Positions 9,639-18,485 of a stretch of 64,000 bases of DNA are shown here, piece after piece. The stretch covers positions 19,334-83,333 of the forward strand of contig NZ_BOVL01000067.1 of the NCBI RefSeq assembly GCF_019972155.1. The letters are read 5' to 3'. A program made the translations under genes and the position numbers. The number at the start of each line of letters is the position of its first letter. Position 1 is the first letter of the stretch. The DNA comes from Bradyrhizobium sp. RD5-C2 (GTDB lineage Bacteria; Pseudomonadota; Alphaproteobacteria; Rhizobiales; Xanthobacteraceae). The notes under the pieces were generated by a model. The model was given only the letters and a program-made list of their open reading frames with translations, made no database searches and was not told where the DNA came from.

Positions 9639-10015
9639 TGCCGTTGTCCTTCGTTGCGCCCGTGAGCGCGCTTCACTCGCTTCCGGTCATGACCCGCTCT
9701 CGCGGGTGATGACCACATAGTCCGCCTCGGCACCGTGCCAAGACGATGGTCCAAACACTTTTGCGCCCGAGGGCGCATCGCGCTGTCGGGCGTTGGCCTC
9801 TGGCCTCCAGGGCCAGTCGGCGGGTCGAAAAGACGGATCTTTCCGAGAAAGTCGCGGCGTTAAACGCTGCCGGGGCGGCAAAGTCAAGGAAAGTTTCGCC
9901 GCAATTGGCGTAGCCTGAGCCATAAGGCATTGAAATCGCATCAATTTGCCACGCTGGTTCCGAATTCGGCATCGTCACCCATATAAACGGAGCCTGCCTC
10001 CTGTTGGGAACCCGC
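9639..10015. other. Intergenic region between divergent ffh and the MBL hydrolase gene
   Basis: This stretch of about 375 bases must hold the ffh-rpsP-rimM promoter (minus strand) and that of the hydrolase gene (plus strand). A small stem GCGCCC/GGGCGC lies near 9768-9780 and a CTGGCC palindrome near 9803. No ORF with recognisable similarity and no tRNA-like fold was seen. Confidence 0.4.
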
Positions 10016-11083
10016 GTGCCCATCGTCACCCGCCGCCGCCTTCTTGCAACCTTGACCAGAGCCACTGCCGCGATCGGCGTGCCCTCGATCTGGATGTCCC
10101 TGATGAAAACCTATGACGGCCCCGTCTCCGATCACTTCGACGGCCTGCACTTCTTCGATCCGGATGGCGCGCCGCCGAAATCGCTCGGCGAGGTGCTGCG
10201 CTGGCAGTTCGGGGGCAGGCGGCAGCGCGCGGTCTGGCCGGAATGGGCGCCGAGCCCCTATGCCGATACGCCGCCGCCGCGCGTCGATGGCGACAAGGTG
10301 CGGTTCTGCTTTATCGGTCACGCCAGCTGGCTGATCCAGACCGGCGGCCTCAACATTCTGGTCGATCCGGTCTGGTCGATGCGGGCCTCGCCGTTCAGCT
10401 TCGCAGGTCCGAAGCGGCACAATGATCCGGGCGTGGCCTTCGAGAAGTTGCCCAGGATCGACGTCGTGCTGGTGTCGCACGGCCATTACGATCATCTCGA
10501 TGTCGGGACGCTGTCGAAGCTGACTGCGGCGTTTACGCCGCGCGTGATCACGCCGCTCGGCAACGACGTCACGATGCGCGCCTCCGATGCCGCGATCAAA
10601 GCCGAGGCGTTCGACTGGCATCAGCGCGTCGAACTCGGCGGCGGCGTTGCCGTGACGCTGGTGCCGACGCGGCACTGGTCGGCGCGCGGCCTGTTCGATC
10701 GCAACAAGGCGCTGTGGGCGAGCTTCGTGCTGGAGACGCCGGCCGGCAAGCTCTACATCGTCTGCGATTCCGGCTATGGCGACGGCCGGCATTTTCGCCG
10801 GGTTGCCGAGGCGCATGGCCCGCTGCGGCTCGCGATCCTGCCGATCGGCGCCTATGAGCCGCGCTGGTTCATGCAAGACCAGCACATGAACCCCGAGGAC
10901 GCCGTGAAGGCGCTGGCCGATTGCGGGGCGACGCAAGCGCTGGCGCATCACCACGGCACGTTCCAATTGACCGACGAGGCAATCGACGCGCCGGCGATCG
11001 CACTCGGTGAAGCGCTCGACGCGGCCAAGGTGTCGCGCGAGAGGTTTCTGACGCTGAAGCCGGGACAGGTGTTCGAGGTTTGA
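10016..11083 (+). CDS. Exported MBL-fold metal-dependent hydrolase (RomA/NAPE-PLD-like)
   Basis: This is a metallo-beta-lactamase-fold hydrolase, 355 aa. The metal motif HGHYDHLD is at about residue 154, with later ligands in PTRHWSARG, CDSGYGDG and AHHHGTF. WAPSPYADTPPP and GHASWLIQ match the family related to N-acyl-phosphatidylethanolamine phospholipase D and RomA. The N-terminus TRRRLLATLTRA is basic and resembles a Tat or uncleaved anchor sequence. The start is likely GTG 10016; a TTG four codons earlier is an alternative. The physiological substrate is unknown, and an envelope lipid is plausible. Confidence 0.85.
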   Translation: MPIVTRRRLLATLTRATAAIGVPSIWMSLMKTYDGPVSDHFDGLHFFDPDGAPPKSLGEVLRWQFGGRRQRAVWPEWAPSPYADTPPPRVDGDKVRFCFIGHASWLIQTGGLNILVDPVWSMRASPFSFAGPKRHNDPGVAFEKLPRIDVVLVSHGHYDHLDVGTLSKLTAAFTPRVITPLGNDVTMRASDAAIKAEAFDWHQRVELGGGVAVTLVPTRHWSARGLFDRNKALWASFVLETPAGKLYIVCDSGYGDGRHFRRVAEAHGPLRLAILPIGAYEPRWFMQDQHMNPEDAVKALADCGATQALAHHHGTFQLTDEAIDAPAIALGEALDAAKVSRERFLTLKPGQVFEV

Positions 11084-11084
11084 C

Positions 11085-11112
11085 CGTCGTCCCGGCCTTC
11101 GCCGGGACGACG
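11085..11112. terminator. Perfect 12-bp hairpin between convergent genes
   Basis: CGTCGTCCCGGC and its exact complement flank a CTTC loop, starting one base after the stop of the MBL gene and 18 bases before the end of the convergent SIMPL gene. The sequence belongs to a dispersed repeat type common in bradyrhizobia. There is no T run, but the position suggests that it serves as a bidirectional terminator or RNA-stabilising hairpin. Confidence 0.5.
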
Positions 11113-11130
11113 TTAATTGGCCGGCTTGAA

Positions 11131-11868
11131 TTACTTCTCCTTGATCGCCCAGGAGACGCTGACATTCACCGTCAGCGTTTCCTCGCCTTGCGCGACCGGC
11201 GTCGGTGCGGCGAAGCCTGCCGTGGCCATCTTGGCGCGGAACATCGGCACCGGCGCCGAGCCGACTTCCGAGATGTTCAAGGGCGCGCCGAGCGTGACGC
11301 CGGCGGCCTTGGCGTAGATCTCCGCCTTGCGCCGGGCGTCGGCGATCGCCCGCTCGCGTGCCTCGTCGAGCAGCTTCGAGGCCTGCGACACCGAGAAATT
11401 GAGCCCGCCGATATCATTGGCGCCGGCACCCACCAGCACGTCGATGACACCCGCGACCTTGCTCACATCATGCAGCTTGATCGTGACGCGATTGCTCGCG
11501 TGGTAACCGACGATGCTGGGCGGCGCGTTCGGCGACGACGGCGGGCGGTTGGCGAATTGCGGCTGCAGCGACAGCCGCGAGGTCTGATAGTCCTTCTCCG
11601 CGATGCCGGCGCCCTTCAGCGCGGCCAGCACCTTGCCCATCGTCACATTGTTGGCGTCGGTGGCCTCGCGTGCGGTCTTGCCGTCGGTTGTGACGCCGGC
11701 GTCGAGCTGCGCCTCGTCGGGCGCCGCCGATACGGTCGCCTCGCCAGTGACCGAGATCGCCGGCGGAAAGTCGCTGTCGGCGAATGCGGGCGCAGCCAGC
11801 AGCGTGGTCGCGATGAGGGTGGCGGCGATGGGGAGGCCGAGGGGAAGGCGATAGGTCATCTGGCTCAC
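11131..11868 (-). CDS. Periplasmic SIMPL-domain (DUF541) protein
   Basis: SIMPL proteins are periplasmic or outer-membrane-associated and in some bacteria affect oxidative stress; no reaction is established. The 245-aa product has a signal peptide ending near AAPAFA (residues 25-30). The DUF541 domain follows (ISVTGEATVSAAPDEAQLDAG, GYHASNRVTIKLHDVSKVAG, ARERAIADARRKAEIYAKAAG). The GTG start at 11868 overlaps the stop of the upstream gene (GTGA); ATG 11859 is an alternative. Coupling to the upstream exported GyrI-like gene suggests that the two act together. Confidence 0.88.
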   Translation of the reverse strand: MSQMTYRLPLGLPIAATLIATTLLAAPAFADSDFPPAISVTGEATVSAAPDEAQLDAGVTTDGKTAREATDANNVTMGKVLAALKGAGIAEKDYQTSRLSLQPQFANRPPSSPNAPPSIVGYHASNRVTIKLHDVSKVAGVIDVLVGAGANDIGGLNFSVSQASKLLDEARERAIADARRKAEIYAKAAGVTLGAPLNISEVGSAPVPMFRAKMATAGFAAPTPVAQGEETLTVNVSVSWAIKEK

Positions 11869-12575
11869 TTCAGGGGTACGTAGACGTTGATCACAAGCTT
11901 GTCTTCGGCGGTCTTCAGCGGATCGGTGATGTATTCCTCGATAAAGGTGTCCTTGGCTTCGAGCTTCTTGTCGTCGAGGTGATTGGTGATCGCCTCATAG
12001 GTGTTGTCCATGTTGTCGTAGGACCCGCGATGAACGAATTTCAGCGCCTTGCCGTCCGGCGAATTGCCCATGCTCATGTTCTTGCCGAGGTTCTTGACGT
12101 CCTGGTCGACCGGAATTTCGGCGATGAAGGTGAAGCCGGTGTCGTCGGTCGAGGTGTAGACGATCATCGGATTGCCCGCGGCCTTGACGCCGTCCTTGTC
12201 GAGCAGCGCGGTGAGCTGCTTGAACGCCTCGATCAGCGCGTCGAAGGCCGAATCCCAGTTGGCCGTGCCCTTCAGCATCACGACCTTCTTCGGTTCCAGC
12301 GTGAACGGCTCGCCGAACGGGTCGGCGGTCTGCGCCGGGGCGGCCGGCGGCGGCGCAGGGGACTGCGATGCGGCCGGGCTGTCAGCGGGCGACTTGGTCT
12401 CGGCCGGCGGGGGCACCGGCGTTGCCGATGGCGCTGGCGCGGGAACGGGGCTCGGGCTTGCCGCCGGAGCGGGCGAGGCTGATGGCGACTGTGCAGGCGC
12501 CGGGCTTGCCAGGGCGATCGCGGCCAAAGGGAGCAGCGCGACCAGGGCCGCGCGGAGTGTGTTGATACGGTTCAT
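11865..12575 (-). CDS. Exported GyrI-like (AraC effector-binding fold) protein
   Basis: The 236-aa product has a signal peptide (residues 1-28), then about 60 residues rich in Pro, Ala and Ser, then a GyrI-like domain. The domain core includes PMIVYTSTDDTGFTFIAEIP, ALKFVHRGSYDNMDNTYEAI and FIEEYITDPLKT. GyrI-like domains bind small molecules or inhibit gyrase in the cytoplasm, so an exported version is unusual and more likely a periplasmic ligand binder. ATG 12575 is chosen for GGAGA 7 bases upstream and for the signal peptide. The stop overlaps the start of the SIMPL gene. Confidence 0.75.
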   Translation of the reverse strand: MNRINTLRAALVALLPLAAIALASPAPAQSPSASPAPAASPSPVPAPAPSATPVPPPAETKSPADSPAASQSPAPPPAAPAQTADPFGEPFTLEPKKVVMLKGTANWDSAFDALIEAFKQLTALLDKDGVKAAGNPMIVYTSTDDTGFTFIAEIPVDQDVKNLGKNMSMGNSPDGKALKFVHRGSYDNMDNTYEAITNHLDDKKLEAKDTFIEEYITDPLKTAEDKLVINVYVPLK

Positions 12576-12761
12576 TCGGTATTCTCCATCCCCTTCCCTC
12601 AAACGGCCGCTCGATCTGTCCCGGCGCGCGCGGTCCCTGAGGTGCGATATTCCTAACACGCGAGTTCTGCATTCGTCCCATGACAGATGTGTCATAGGGC
12701 CATTCTGACTGGCCAATGGGCCACCACTCGCCATATAACCGGGCAGAATTTAGGAAAATCG

Positions 12762-13637
12762 ATGAGCGCGCTCGCCAATCACGCATTCGCCAAGATGAAC
12801 GGCATCGGCAACGAGATCGTCGTCGTCGACCTGCGCGATTCCAAAGCGCAGGTTTCGGCTGATGAGGCGCGCGCGGTGGCGTCGCCGGCCGGCGGCGTGC
12901 CCTATGACCAGCTGATGGTGCTGCAGCCGCCGCGGCTCGACGGCACCGAAGCGTTCATCTCGATCTACAACAATGACGGCTCGGAGGCCGGGGCCTGCGG
13001 CAACGGCATGCGCTGCGTGGTGCGGCGGATCTTCGAGAAGACCGGCCAGACATCGGCGACGTTCCAGACCCGCGCCGGGCTGCTCAATTGCTGGCAGGGG
13101 CCGGCGCCCGATCTCTACACCGTCGACATGGGCGTGCCGAAGTTCGGCTGGCAGGACATTCCGCTGGCTGAGGAATTTCGCGACACCCGCTACATCGAGC
13201 TGCAGGTCGGGCCGATCGACAATCCGGTGCTGCATTCGCCCTCGGTGGTCTCGATGGGCAACCCGCACGCGGTGTTCTGGGTCGACGACGTCAATGCCCA
13301 CGACCTCGAACGTTTCGGGCCGCTGCTGGAAAATCATCCGATCTTCCCGGAGCGGGCCAACATCACGCTCGCCCATATCGTCGATCGCGACCACATCACG
13401 ATCCGTACCTGGGAGCGCGGCGCCGGCCTCACCAGGGCTTGCGGCTCGGCGGCCTGCGCGACCGCGGTCGCCGCGGCGCGGCTGAAGCGGGCCAACCGGA
13501 TTGTCGAGGTCACGCTGCCCGGCGGCAAGCTCGGCATCGAGTGGCGCGAGCGCGACGACCACGCGCTGATGACCGGCACCGCCGATTTCGAATATGAGGG
13601 CCGCTTCGATCCGGCGCTGTTCGCCAACGTCGCCTGA
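12762..13637 (+). CDS. dapF: Diaminopimelate epimerase
   Basis: DapF interconverts LL- and meso-diaminopimelate in lysine and peptidoglycan synthesis, using two cysteines as acid and base. Both are present in this 291-aa protein: Cys79 in ACGNGMR and Cys227 in RACGSAACAT. FAKMNGIGN at the N-terminus and SMGNPHAVFWVDD are family marks. ATG 12762 is preferred over the open frame upstream. mtaB begins 5 bases after the stop, so the two share a transcript. Confidence 0.97.
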   Translation: MSALANHAFAKMNGIGNEIVVVDLRDSKAQVSADEARAVASPAGGVPYDQLMVLQPPRLDGTEAFISIYNNDGSEAGACGNGMRCVVRRIFEKTGQTSATFQTRAGLLNCWQGPAPDLYTVDMGVPKFGWQDIPLAEEFRDTRYIELQVGPIDNPVLHSPSVVSMGNPHAVFWVDDVNAHDLERFGPLLENHPIFPERANITLAHIVDRDHITIRTWERGAGLTRACGSAACATAVAAARLKRANRIVEVTLPGGKLGIEWRERDDHALMTGTADFEYEGRFDPALFANVA

Positions 13638-13642
13638 CCATC

Positions 13643-14926
13643 ATGAGCGTCGACGTCGTCACCTTTGGCTGCCGCCTCAACGCATTCGAATCCGAGGTGA
13701 TCAGGCACGAGGCGGAGCAGGCCGGGCTCACCGACACCATCGTCATCAACAGCTGCGCCGTTACCAATGAGGCGGTGGCGCAGGCCCGGCAGTCGATCCG
13801 CAAACTGAAACGCGAACGCCCGGCGGCGCGCATCGTCGTCACCGGCTGTGCGGCGCAGACGCAAGCCGACATGTTTGCCGGGATGGCCGAGGTCGATCGC
13901 GTCGTCGGCAATGACGAGAAGATGCGCAGCGGCGCCTGGCAGGCGACGCGCGCCGCTTTCGATGCGCCGCTTGGCATCGATGCGAGCGAGAAAGTCGCGG
14001 TTGCCGACATCATGGCGGTGACCGAGATGGCGCCGCATCTCCTCGACGGCTTCGAGCGCGGCCTGCCACGGGTGTTCGTACAGGTGCAGAACGGCTGCGA
14101 TCATCGCTGCACCTTCTGCATCATTCCCTACGGCCGCGGCAATTCGCGCTCGGTGCCGATGGGCGCGGTGGTCGATCAGGTCCGCACATTGGTCGAGCGC
14201 GGTCATGCCGAGATCGTGCTGACCGGCGTCGATCTCACGAGCTATGGCGCCGACTTGCCGGGCGCGCCGAAGCTCGGCCAGCTGACCCGGCAGATCCTGC
14301 GCCATGTGCCCGAGCTGAAGCGGTTGCGCATCTCCTCGATCGATTCGATCGAGGCCGACCGCGACCTGCTCGATGTCATCGCCGACGATCCACGGCTGAT
14401 GCCGCATCTGCATCTGTCGCTGCAATCCGGCGACGACATGATCCTGAAGCGGATGAAGCGCCGGCATTCACGCCAGGACGCGATCGATTTCTGTACGCAG
14501 GTGCGCCGGCTGCGGCCGGACATCGCGCTCGGCGCCGACATCATCGCGGGCTTCCCGACCGAAACCGAGGAGATGTTTGTGCGCTCGCTCGATCTGATCG
14601 CGGAATGCGATCTCACCTTCCTGCATGTGTTTCCCTATTCGCGACGTCCGGGCACGCCGGCGGCGCAGATGCCGCAGGTCGAGGGCGGGACGATCAGGGA
14701 GCGCGCCAGGCGGCTGCGCGCGGCCGGCGAAGCCGCGCTGCTGCGGCGGCTTGCTGCGGAAGCCGGCGCGACGCGCGAGGTGCTGATCGAGAGCGACAGG
14801 CAGGGCCGTACTGAGCATTTCCTGCCGGTTGCGATCGACGGTGATGAGCGGGGCATGGTGCGGCGCCTCGTTGTGACCGGCCACGATGGTGTGCGTCTCA
14901 CGGCATCGACCGGCGACGTTCATTGA
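13643..14926 (+). CDS. mtaB: tRNA t6A37 methylthiotransferase
   Basis: MtaB is a radical-SAM enzyme that adds a methylthio group to t6A37 in ANN-decoding tRNAs. The 427-aa protein has the N-terminal UPF0004 domain with Cys10, Cys38 and Cys69 for one [4Fe-4S] cluster. The radical-SAM triad is Cys152, Cys156 and Cys159 in GCDHRCTFC. A C-terminal TRAM-like RNA-binding region starts near residue 360. The TFGCRLNAFESE start separates it from MiaB. It is tightly coupled to dapF, a common alphaproteobacterial arrangement, with ftsY further along the same strand. Confidence 0.94.
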   Translation: MSVDVVTFGCRLNAFESEVIRHEAEQAGLTDTIVINSCAVTNEAVAQARQSIRKLKRERPAARIVVTGCAAQTQADMFAGMAEVDRVVGNDEKMRSGAWQATRAAFDAPLGIDASEKVAVADIMAVTEMAPHLLDGFERGLPRVFVQVQNGCDHRCTFCIIPYGRGNSRSVPMGAVVDQVRTLVERGHAEIVLTGVDLTSYGADLPGAPKLGQLTRQILRHVPELKRLRISSIDSIEADRDLLDVIADDPRLMPHLHLSLQSGDDMILKRMKRRHSRQDAIDFCTQVRRLRPDIALGADIIAGFPTETEEMFVRSLDLIAECDLTFLHVFPYSRRPGTPAAQMPQVEGGTIRERARRLRAAGEAALLRRLAAEAGATREVLIESDRQGRTEHFLPVAIDGDERGMVRRLVVTGHDGVRLTASTGDVH

Positions 14927-14952
14927 GACGACGCTCTCCGCCCGCTCCCCTC

Positions 14953-15058
14953 TCGTCATTCCGGGGCATGCGAAGCATGAGCCCGCAATCCATTCGTCCA
15001 TTTGCTATGTGGCCCGATGGATTCCGGGCTCTCGCTTCGCGAGCCCCGGAATGACGGG
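14953..15058. repeat. Paired-palindrome intergenic repeat, family A variant
   Basis: The element begins CGTCATTCCGGGGCATG and reads GCCCGCAATCCATTCGTCC. A spacer follows, then GATGGATTCCGGGCTC and a TCGCTTCGCGA palindrome, ending CCCCGGAATGACG. The outer ends are inverted (CGTCATTCCGGGG against CCCCGGAATGACG). It fills much of the gap between mtaB and the convergent binding-protein gene. Confidence 0.7.
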
Positions 15059-15215
15059 GAGAGAATGCGGCCCTGCGACACATCAACCCGACGGGCAAAA
15101 TTCCGCGTCGCGCTTCACCACTTCAGATGTTCAATATGCCGGTCTCACGCGATTGAGGGGCGCTTCGCGATCGCCACGAACGCGGTGCGGAATGCGATGA
15201 ACGCGGACTGCGCCC

Positions 15216-16181
15216 TCACTCAGTCCTGATGTTCGCGGCCCGGACGACCTTGGCCCATTTTTCGAGTTCGATTGCGACTTGTCTGCTGAACTCTGCCGGC
15301 GTGCTCCCGATTGGCTCGAGACCAAGTGTCAGCAGGTGTGCCCTCATGCCCGGATCTGACATGCTCCTGACGATCTCGCGGTTGAGGAGCGCAATGATAT
15401 CCGGATGGGTGACGGCTGGAACAAAGACACCGAACCAATTGTCGAACTCGATGTCCGGATAGCCTGCTTCTGCCGTCGTTGGTACGTCGGCGAGCGCATG
15501 CAACCGTCTCCGGTATGCCATCGCCAGTGCGCGCAGCTGGCCGTCCCCGACCTGCGGCACAATTGGTGCCGGTGCGGCAAGGCACATTGTCGTATGGCCC
15601 GCCACCGTCGCGCCGATTGCCAAAGCCGCGCTGTTGTAAGGGATGTGTAAAAGGTCGACGCCGAGCGACTGGCGCAGCATCTCGCCGACGATATGTCCGG
15701 GCGACCCCACCCCGGCGGTCGCGTAGTTGAATTTGCCGGGATTGCTTTTGATCAGGGCAGCCAGCTCCTTGAGCGTCTGCGCCGGCACAGACGGATTTGC
15801 CGCGAGCACGACACTTGTGCTGACGGCGAGCGTGACCGCATCGAACGACGTGCGAGCATCATAGGGGACTTTGTCGTGCAACGCGGGATTGATCGTGAAG
15901 CTGGGCGGCGTGACGAGAACGGTGTATCCGTCGGGCGCCGCCATGGCCGCGCGGCCAACGCCAATGTTGCCGCCGGCGCCGCTCACGTTCTCGACGTAGA
16001 ACTGCTCTCCGAGCCGCTCGGATAATTTCTGCGCGATGATCCGGCCGAAAACATCGGCGTTCCCGCCTGGCCCGAACGGAACGATCATGCGCACCGGTCG
16101 TGCCGGATAGGCCTGCGCCCGCACGATGCCCGGTGCGGCCAGCAGGACGACTGAGCTTGCGATGAAGGTTCGTCGCTTCAT
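15216..16181 (-). CDS. Tripartite tricarboxylate transporter binding protein (Bug/TctC family)
   Basis: This is a periplasmic solute receptor, 321 aa. A signal peptide with KRRTFIASS and a cleavage region near IVRAQA is followed by the family pattern YPARPVRMIVPFGPGG, a Venus-flytrap fold for small carboxylates and related ligands. The twin-Arg-like start could use Tat. No TctA/TctB membrane genes are adjacent, so it is an orphan receptor, as is common for Bug proteins. ATG 16181 is chosen over the longer frame because it begins the signal peptide. Ligand unknown. Confidence 0.88.
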   Translation of the reverse strand: MKRRTFIASSVVLLAAPGIVRAQAYPARPVRMIVPFGPGGNADVFGRIIAQKLSERLGEQFYVENVSGAGGNIGVGRAAMAAPDGYTVLVTPPSFTINPALHDKVPYDARTSFDAVTLAVSTSVVLAANPSVPAQTLKELAALIKSNPGKFNYATAGVGSPGHIVGEMLRQSLGVDLLHIPYNSAALAIGATVAGHTTMCLAAPAPIVPQVGDGQLRALAMAYRRRLHALADVPTTAEAGYPDIEFDNWFGVFVPAVTHPDIIALLNREIVRSMSDPGMRAHLLTLGLEPIGSTPAEFSRQVAIELEKWAKVVRAANIRTE

Positions 16182-16487
16182 GCGAACACGCTGCCCGATC
16201 ATCCGTCGCAGCGTCATCTAACTACAGTGCGGGTGCCCCAGCCAACGTCAACAAATCGCAGATCTTGTCTGGGTCGAAAGCCGTGCGCATCCTTTCGGGG
16301 TACGCATTTTTCTCCCGCGTCATTCCCCGGTGCGCCAACAATCTCGACGTCGTCCCCGGCTAGTGGGCAATTGCGCACGGGAGCAGGGACCCACAACTAC
16401 GATGGTTGTTGTTGGTCGTGATGATGCCGAACCAGCTGGTTTGACAGGTTGAAATCGGAATCATCCGCGCCATCTCGCGCGACGTTG
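16182..16487. other. Intergenic region between the DUF2336 gene and the binding-protein gene
   Basis: This 306-base gap lies between two minus-strand genes. It contains a degenerate dispersed repeat around 16340-16395 (GACGTCGTCCCCGGC, then GGGCAATTGCGCACGGGAGC) that shares the inner GCAATTGCGCAC with the palindrome at 43636-43676. No ORF or tRNA is recognised. It presumably also carries the promoter of the binding-protein gene. Confidence 0.4.
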
Positions 16488-17627
16488 TCAGTGCGCGCGT
16501 CCGTTGGGCTTTGGCGGTTGCGACGCGCGAACCTGCCAGAACCGCAGCAGGCGATCGGCGTCTCCGCGTGTCATCTTGGTGAACTGGCCCTTTGCATGAG
16601 TGAGCTCAACGGAGCCCATGGAGCCGGTCGTATAGCGGCATTCCATCACCGCGGCGGTGGTCTCCCAGCTCAGGCCTGCCGCCCGGCACGGCACCAGCAG
16701 GCCTTCACTGCGCAGGCTTTGCATCAGGGAGCGGATCACCTCGACGTTCGACCGCGCAAGATCCGCGAGCACGACAACGGTCTCCTCATATTTCCGCTGC
16801 CTGGCGAAGCCGAGCAGGGCGGCCTCGTTGAGCTTGTCGCTGTCCTTTAGCCTCGCGACGTGGCGCTTGGCTGCGGTGAAATCGCGGACCTGCGACATGT
16901 CGCGCTCGACGCCGGCGGCGACTGCGGCGATCGCGTGCCGGATTTCCTCGTAGAGATACGGCGGGGCACGCTCCAGCAAACGGCCGCGCACCTCTTCCGT
17001 TGCCCGGCGCAGGAGCTGAAGACGGAGCTCCGCCGGCAGGTCCGCGCGGATGCCGGTCTCGACTGCGAGGGTCGGATCGTGCTCGGCTTGTGCGAGGACG
17101 ACGGCAAATCCGTCCGGCGATACTTTGGCGCCGGGATTGGTGACCAGGCGGTGGCTCACGCTTGCAAAGCGACGGGCCAGCAGTGCATCGGTGACGACTT
17201 CCTTCAGCCACCAGCGGCCGGCGACGGCGAGCAGGTGCTGTTCGCTCTTGGTCTGCGCGATCTCGACCAGGTCCTCGGCACTGAGGCGTGAGGATTCCTG
17301 CAGCATCGGCCGCGCGACCCGGATCTCGTCGTTGCTGGCGAGGCGGCGAACGATCGCGGGCGGTGCCTGCGCGACCGGGGCGAGCTGCTCGCTGATCTCG
17401 GCAAGCGCCATCCGGGCGCTGATCTCGGCGAGCGCGCGTAGCTCGATGGTCTTGACCAGCCGTTCGAGCACATTGTCGAACAGTTCGACCTGCTCGCTGT
17501 TGAAGCTGCCGGCGGAGAGGAGGAACAGATCAGTGACGCGCTTCGCCGTGGCAATGCATTTTTCGGCGGAGCCGGCGCGGATCGCAGCCTCGACCTCGTC
17601 GATAATTGCCTGCCCGGCAGTCAGCAT
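16488..17627 (-). CDS. DUF2336 domain-containing protein
   Basis: The 379-aa protein is predicted cytoplasmic, mostly alpha-helical, and has no signal peptide or membrane segment. VRRLASNDEIRVARPML, SRLSAEDLVEIAQ and VTDALLARRFASVSHRLVTN fit the alphaproteobacterial DUF2336 family, whose repeats resemble HEAT-type helical hairpins. The function is not established; family members often sit near signalling or cell-cycle genes. It may share a transcript with the binding-protein gene 306 bases downstream, though the long gap argues against tight coupling. Confidence 0.75.
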   Translation of the reverse strand: MLTAGQAIIDEVEAAIRAGSAEKCIATAKRVTDLFLLSAGSFNSEQVELFDNVLERLVKTIELRALAEISARMALAEISEQLAPVAQAPPAIVRRLASNDEIRVARPMLQESSRLSAEDLVEIAQTKSEQHLLAVAGRWWLKEVVTDALLARRFASVSHRLVTNPGAKVSPDGFAVVLAQAEHDPTLAVETGIRADLPAELRLQLLRRATEEVRGRLLERAPPYLYEEIRHAIAAVAAGVERDMSQVRDFTAAKRHVARLKDSDKLNEAALLGFARQRKYEETVVVLADLARSNVEVIRSLMQSLRSEGLLVPCRAAGLSWETTAAVMECRYTTGSMGSVELTHAKGQFTKMTRGDADRLLRFWQVRASQPPKPNGRAH

Positions 17628-17734
17628 TGCTCGTCCTGAGCCCGTCCCGATGCGCTTGTTCTAAGCCAGCTCGCAGCTCTATCGGGCGGACCTGAACGTT
17701 TCGTAAGGATAATGGTCAGTAGAATCCCGGAGGA

Positions 17735-18436
17735 TTACTCGCCGTTCCAGCCGCAGGCCTTGAGCCGCTCCTGCATGTGCGCCGGCGCAGGTGCTACGAC
17801 ATGCACCGGGTCCTTGTTGCGGGAGATCGGGATGCCGATTTCGCGGGAATGCAGATGCAGGGTCGGCTCGCCGAAGCGCGGACCGTTGCCATAGATATTG
17901 TCGCCGACGATCGGCCAGCCCATCGCCGATGAATGCACCCGGAGCTGGTGGGTGCGGCCGGTGACCGGCTCCATCGCGAGCCAGGCGATGCCCTCGCCGC
18001 GTCCCAGCACCTTCCAGTTGGTGACGGCCTTCTGGCCATCCGGGTCCGGCTTCTGCCACCAGCCGCGCTCGGCATTGAGCCGGCCGAGCGGCATGTCGAT
18101 GGTGCCTTCGTCCTCGGTGGGGCCGCCCTCGACCACGGTCCAATAGGTCTTCGCAATCTTGCTGTGCTTGAACAACAGCCCGAGCGAGGCGGTCGCCTTG
18201 CGGTGGCGTCCCAGGACGAGGCAGCCGGAGGTGTCCTTGTCCAGCCGATGCGCCAGCACCGGCGGCCGCGGCAGGCCGAACCGCAACGCGTCGAACGAGG
18301 CCTCCAGATTGGGGCCACCCTTGGGACCGCGGTGCACCGGCAGGCCGGCCGGTTTGTCGATAACCAGCATCAATCCATCGCGGTGGAGCACCCGCGCCAG
18401 GATCTCTTCCGCGGTCAATTGGGGAACATCGATCAA
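17735..18436 (-). CDS. RluA-family pseudouridine synthase
   Basis: These enzymes isomerise uridine to pseudouridine in rRNA or tRNA. The 233-aa protein has the catalytic motif HRLDKDTSG with Asp66, plus VIDKPAGLPVHRG and VTGRTHQLRVHSSAMGWPI. It lacks an N-terminal S4 domain, as in RluA and TruC types, so the exact target uridine cannot be assigned. It is divergent from ftsY with 49 bases between the starts. The C-terminus is short and basic. Confidence 0.88.
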   Translation of the reverse strand: MIDVPQLTAEEILARVLHRDGLMLVIDKPAGLPVHRGPKGGPNLEASFDALRFGLPRPPVLAHRLDKDTSGCLVLGRHRKATASLGLLFKHSKIAKTYWTVVEGGPTEDEGTIDMPLGRLNAERGWWQKPDPDGQKAVTNWKVLGRGEGIAWLAMEPVTGRTHQLRVHSSAMGWPIVGDNIYGNGPRFGEPTLHLHSREIGIPISRNKDPVHVVAPAPAHMQERLKACGWNGE

Positions 18437-18485
18437 TTCGTCGAGACTTTCGTTTGTGAGGCGAAACGGCTAACACACCCCCGCC

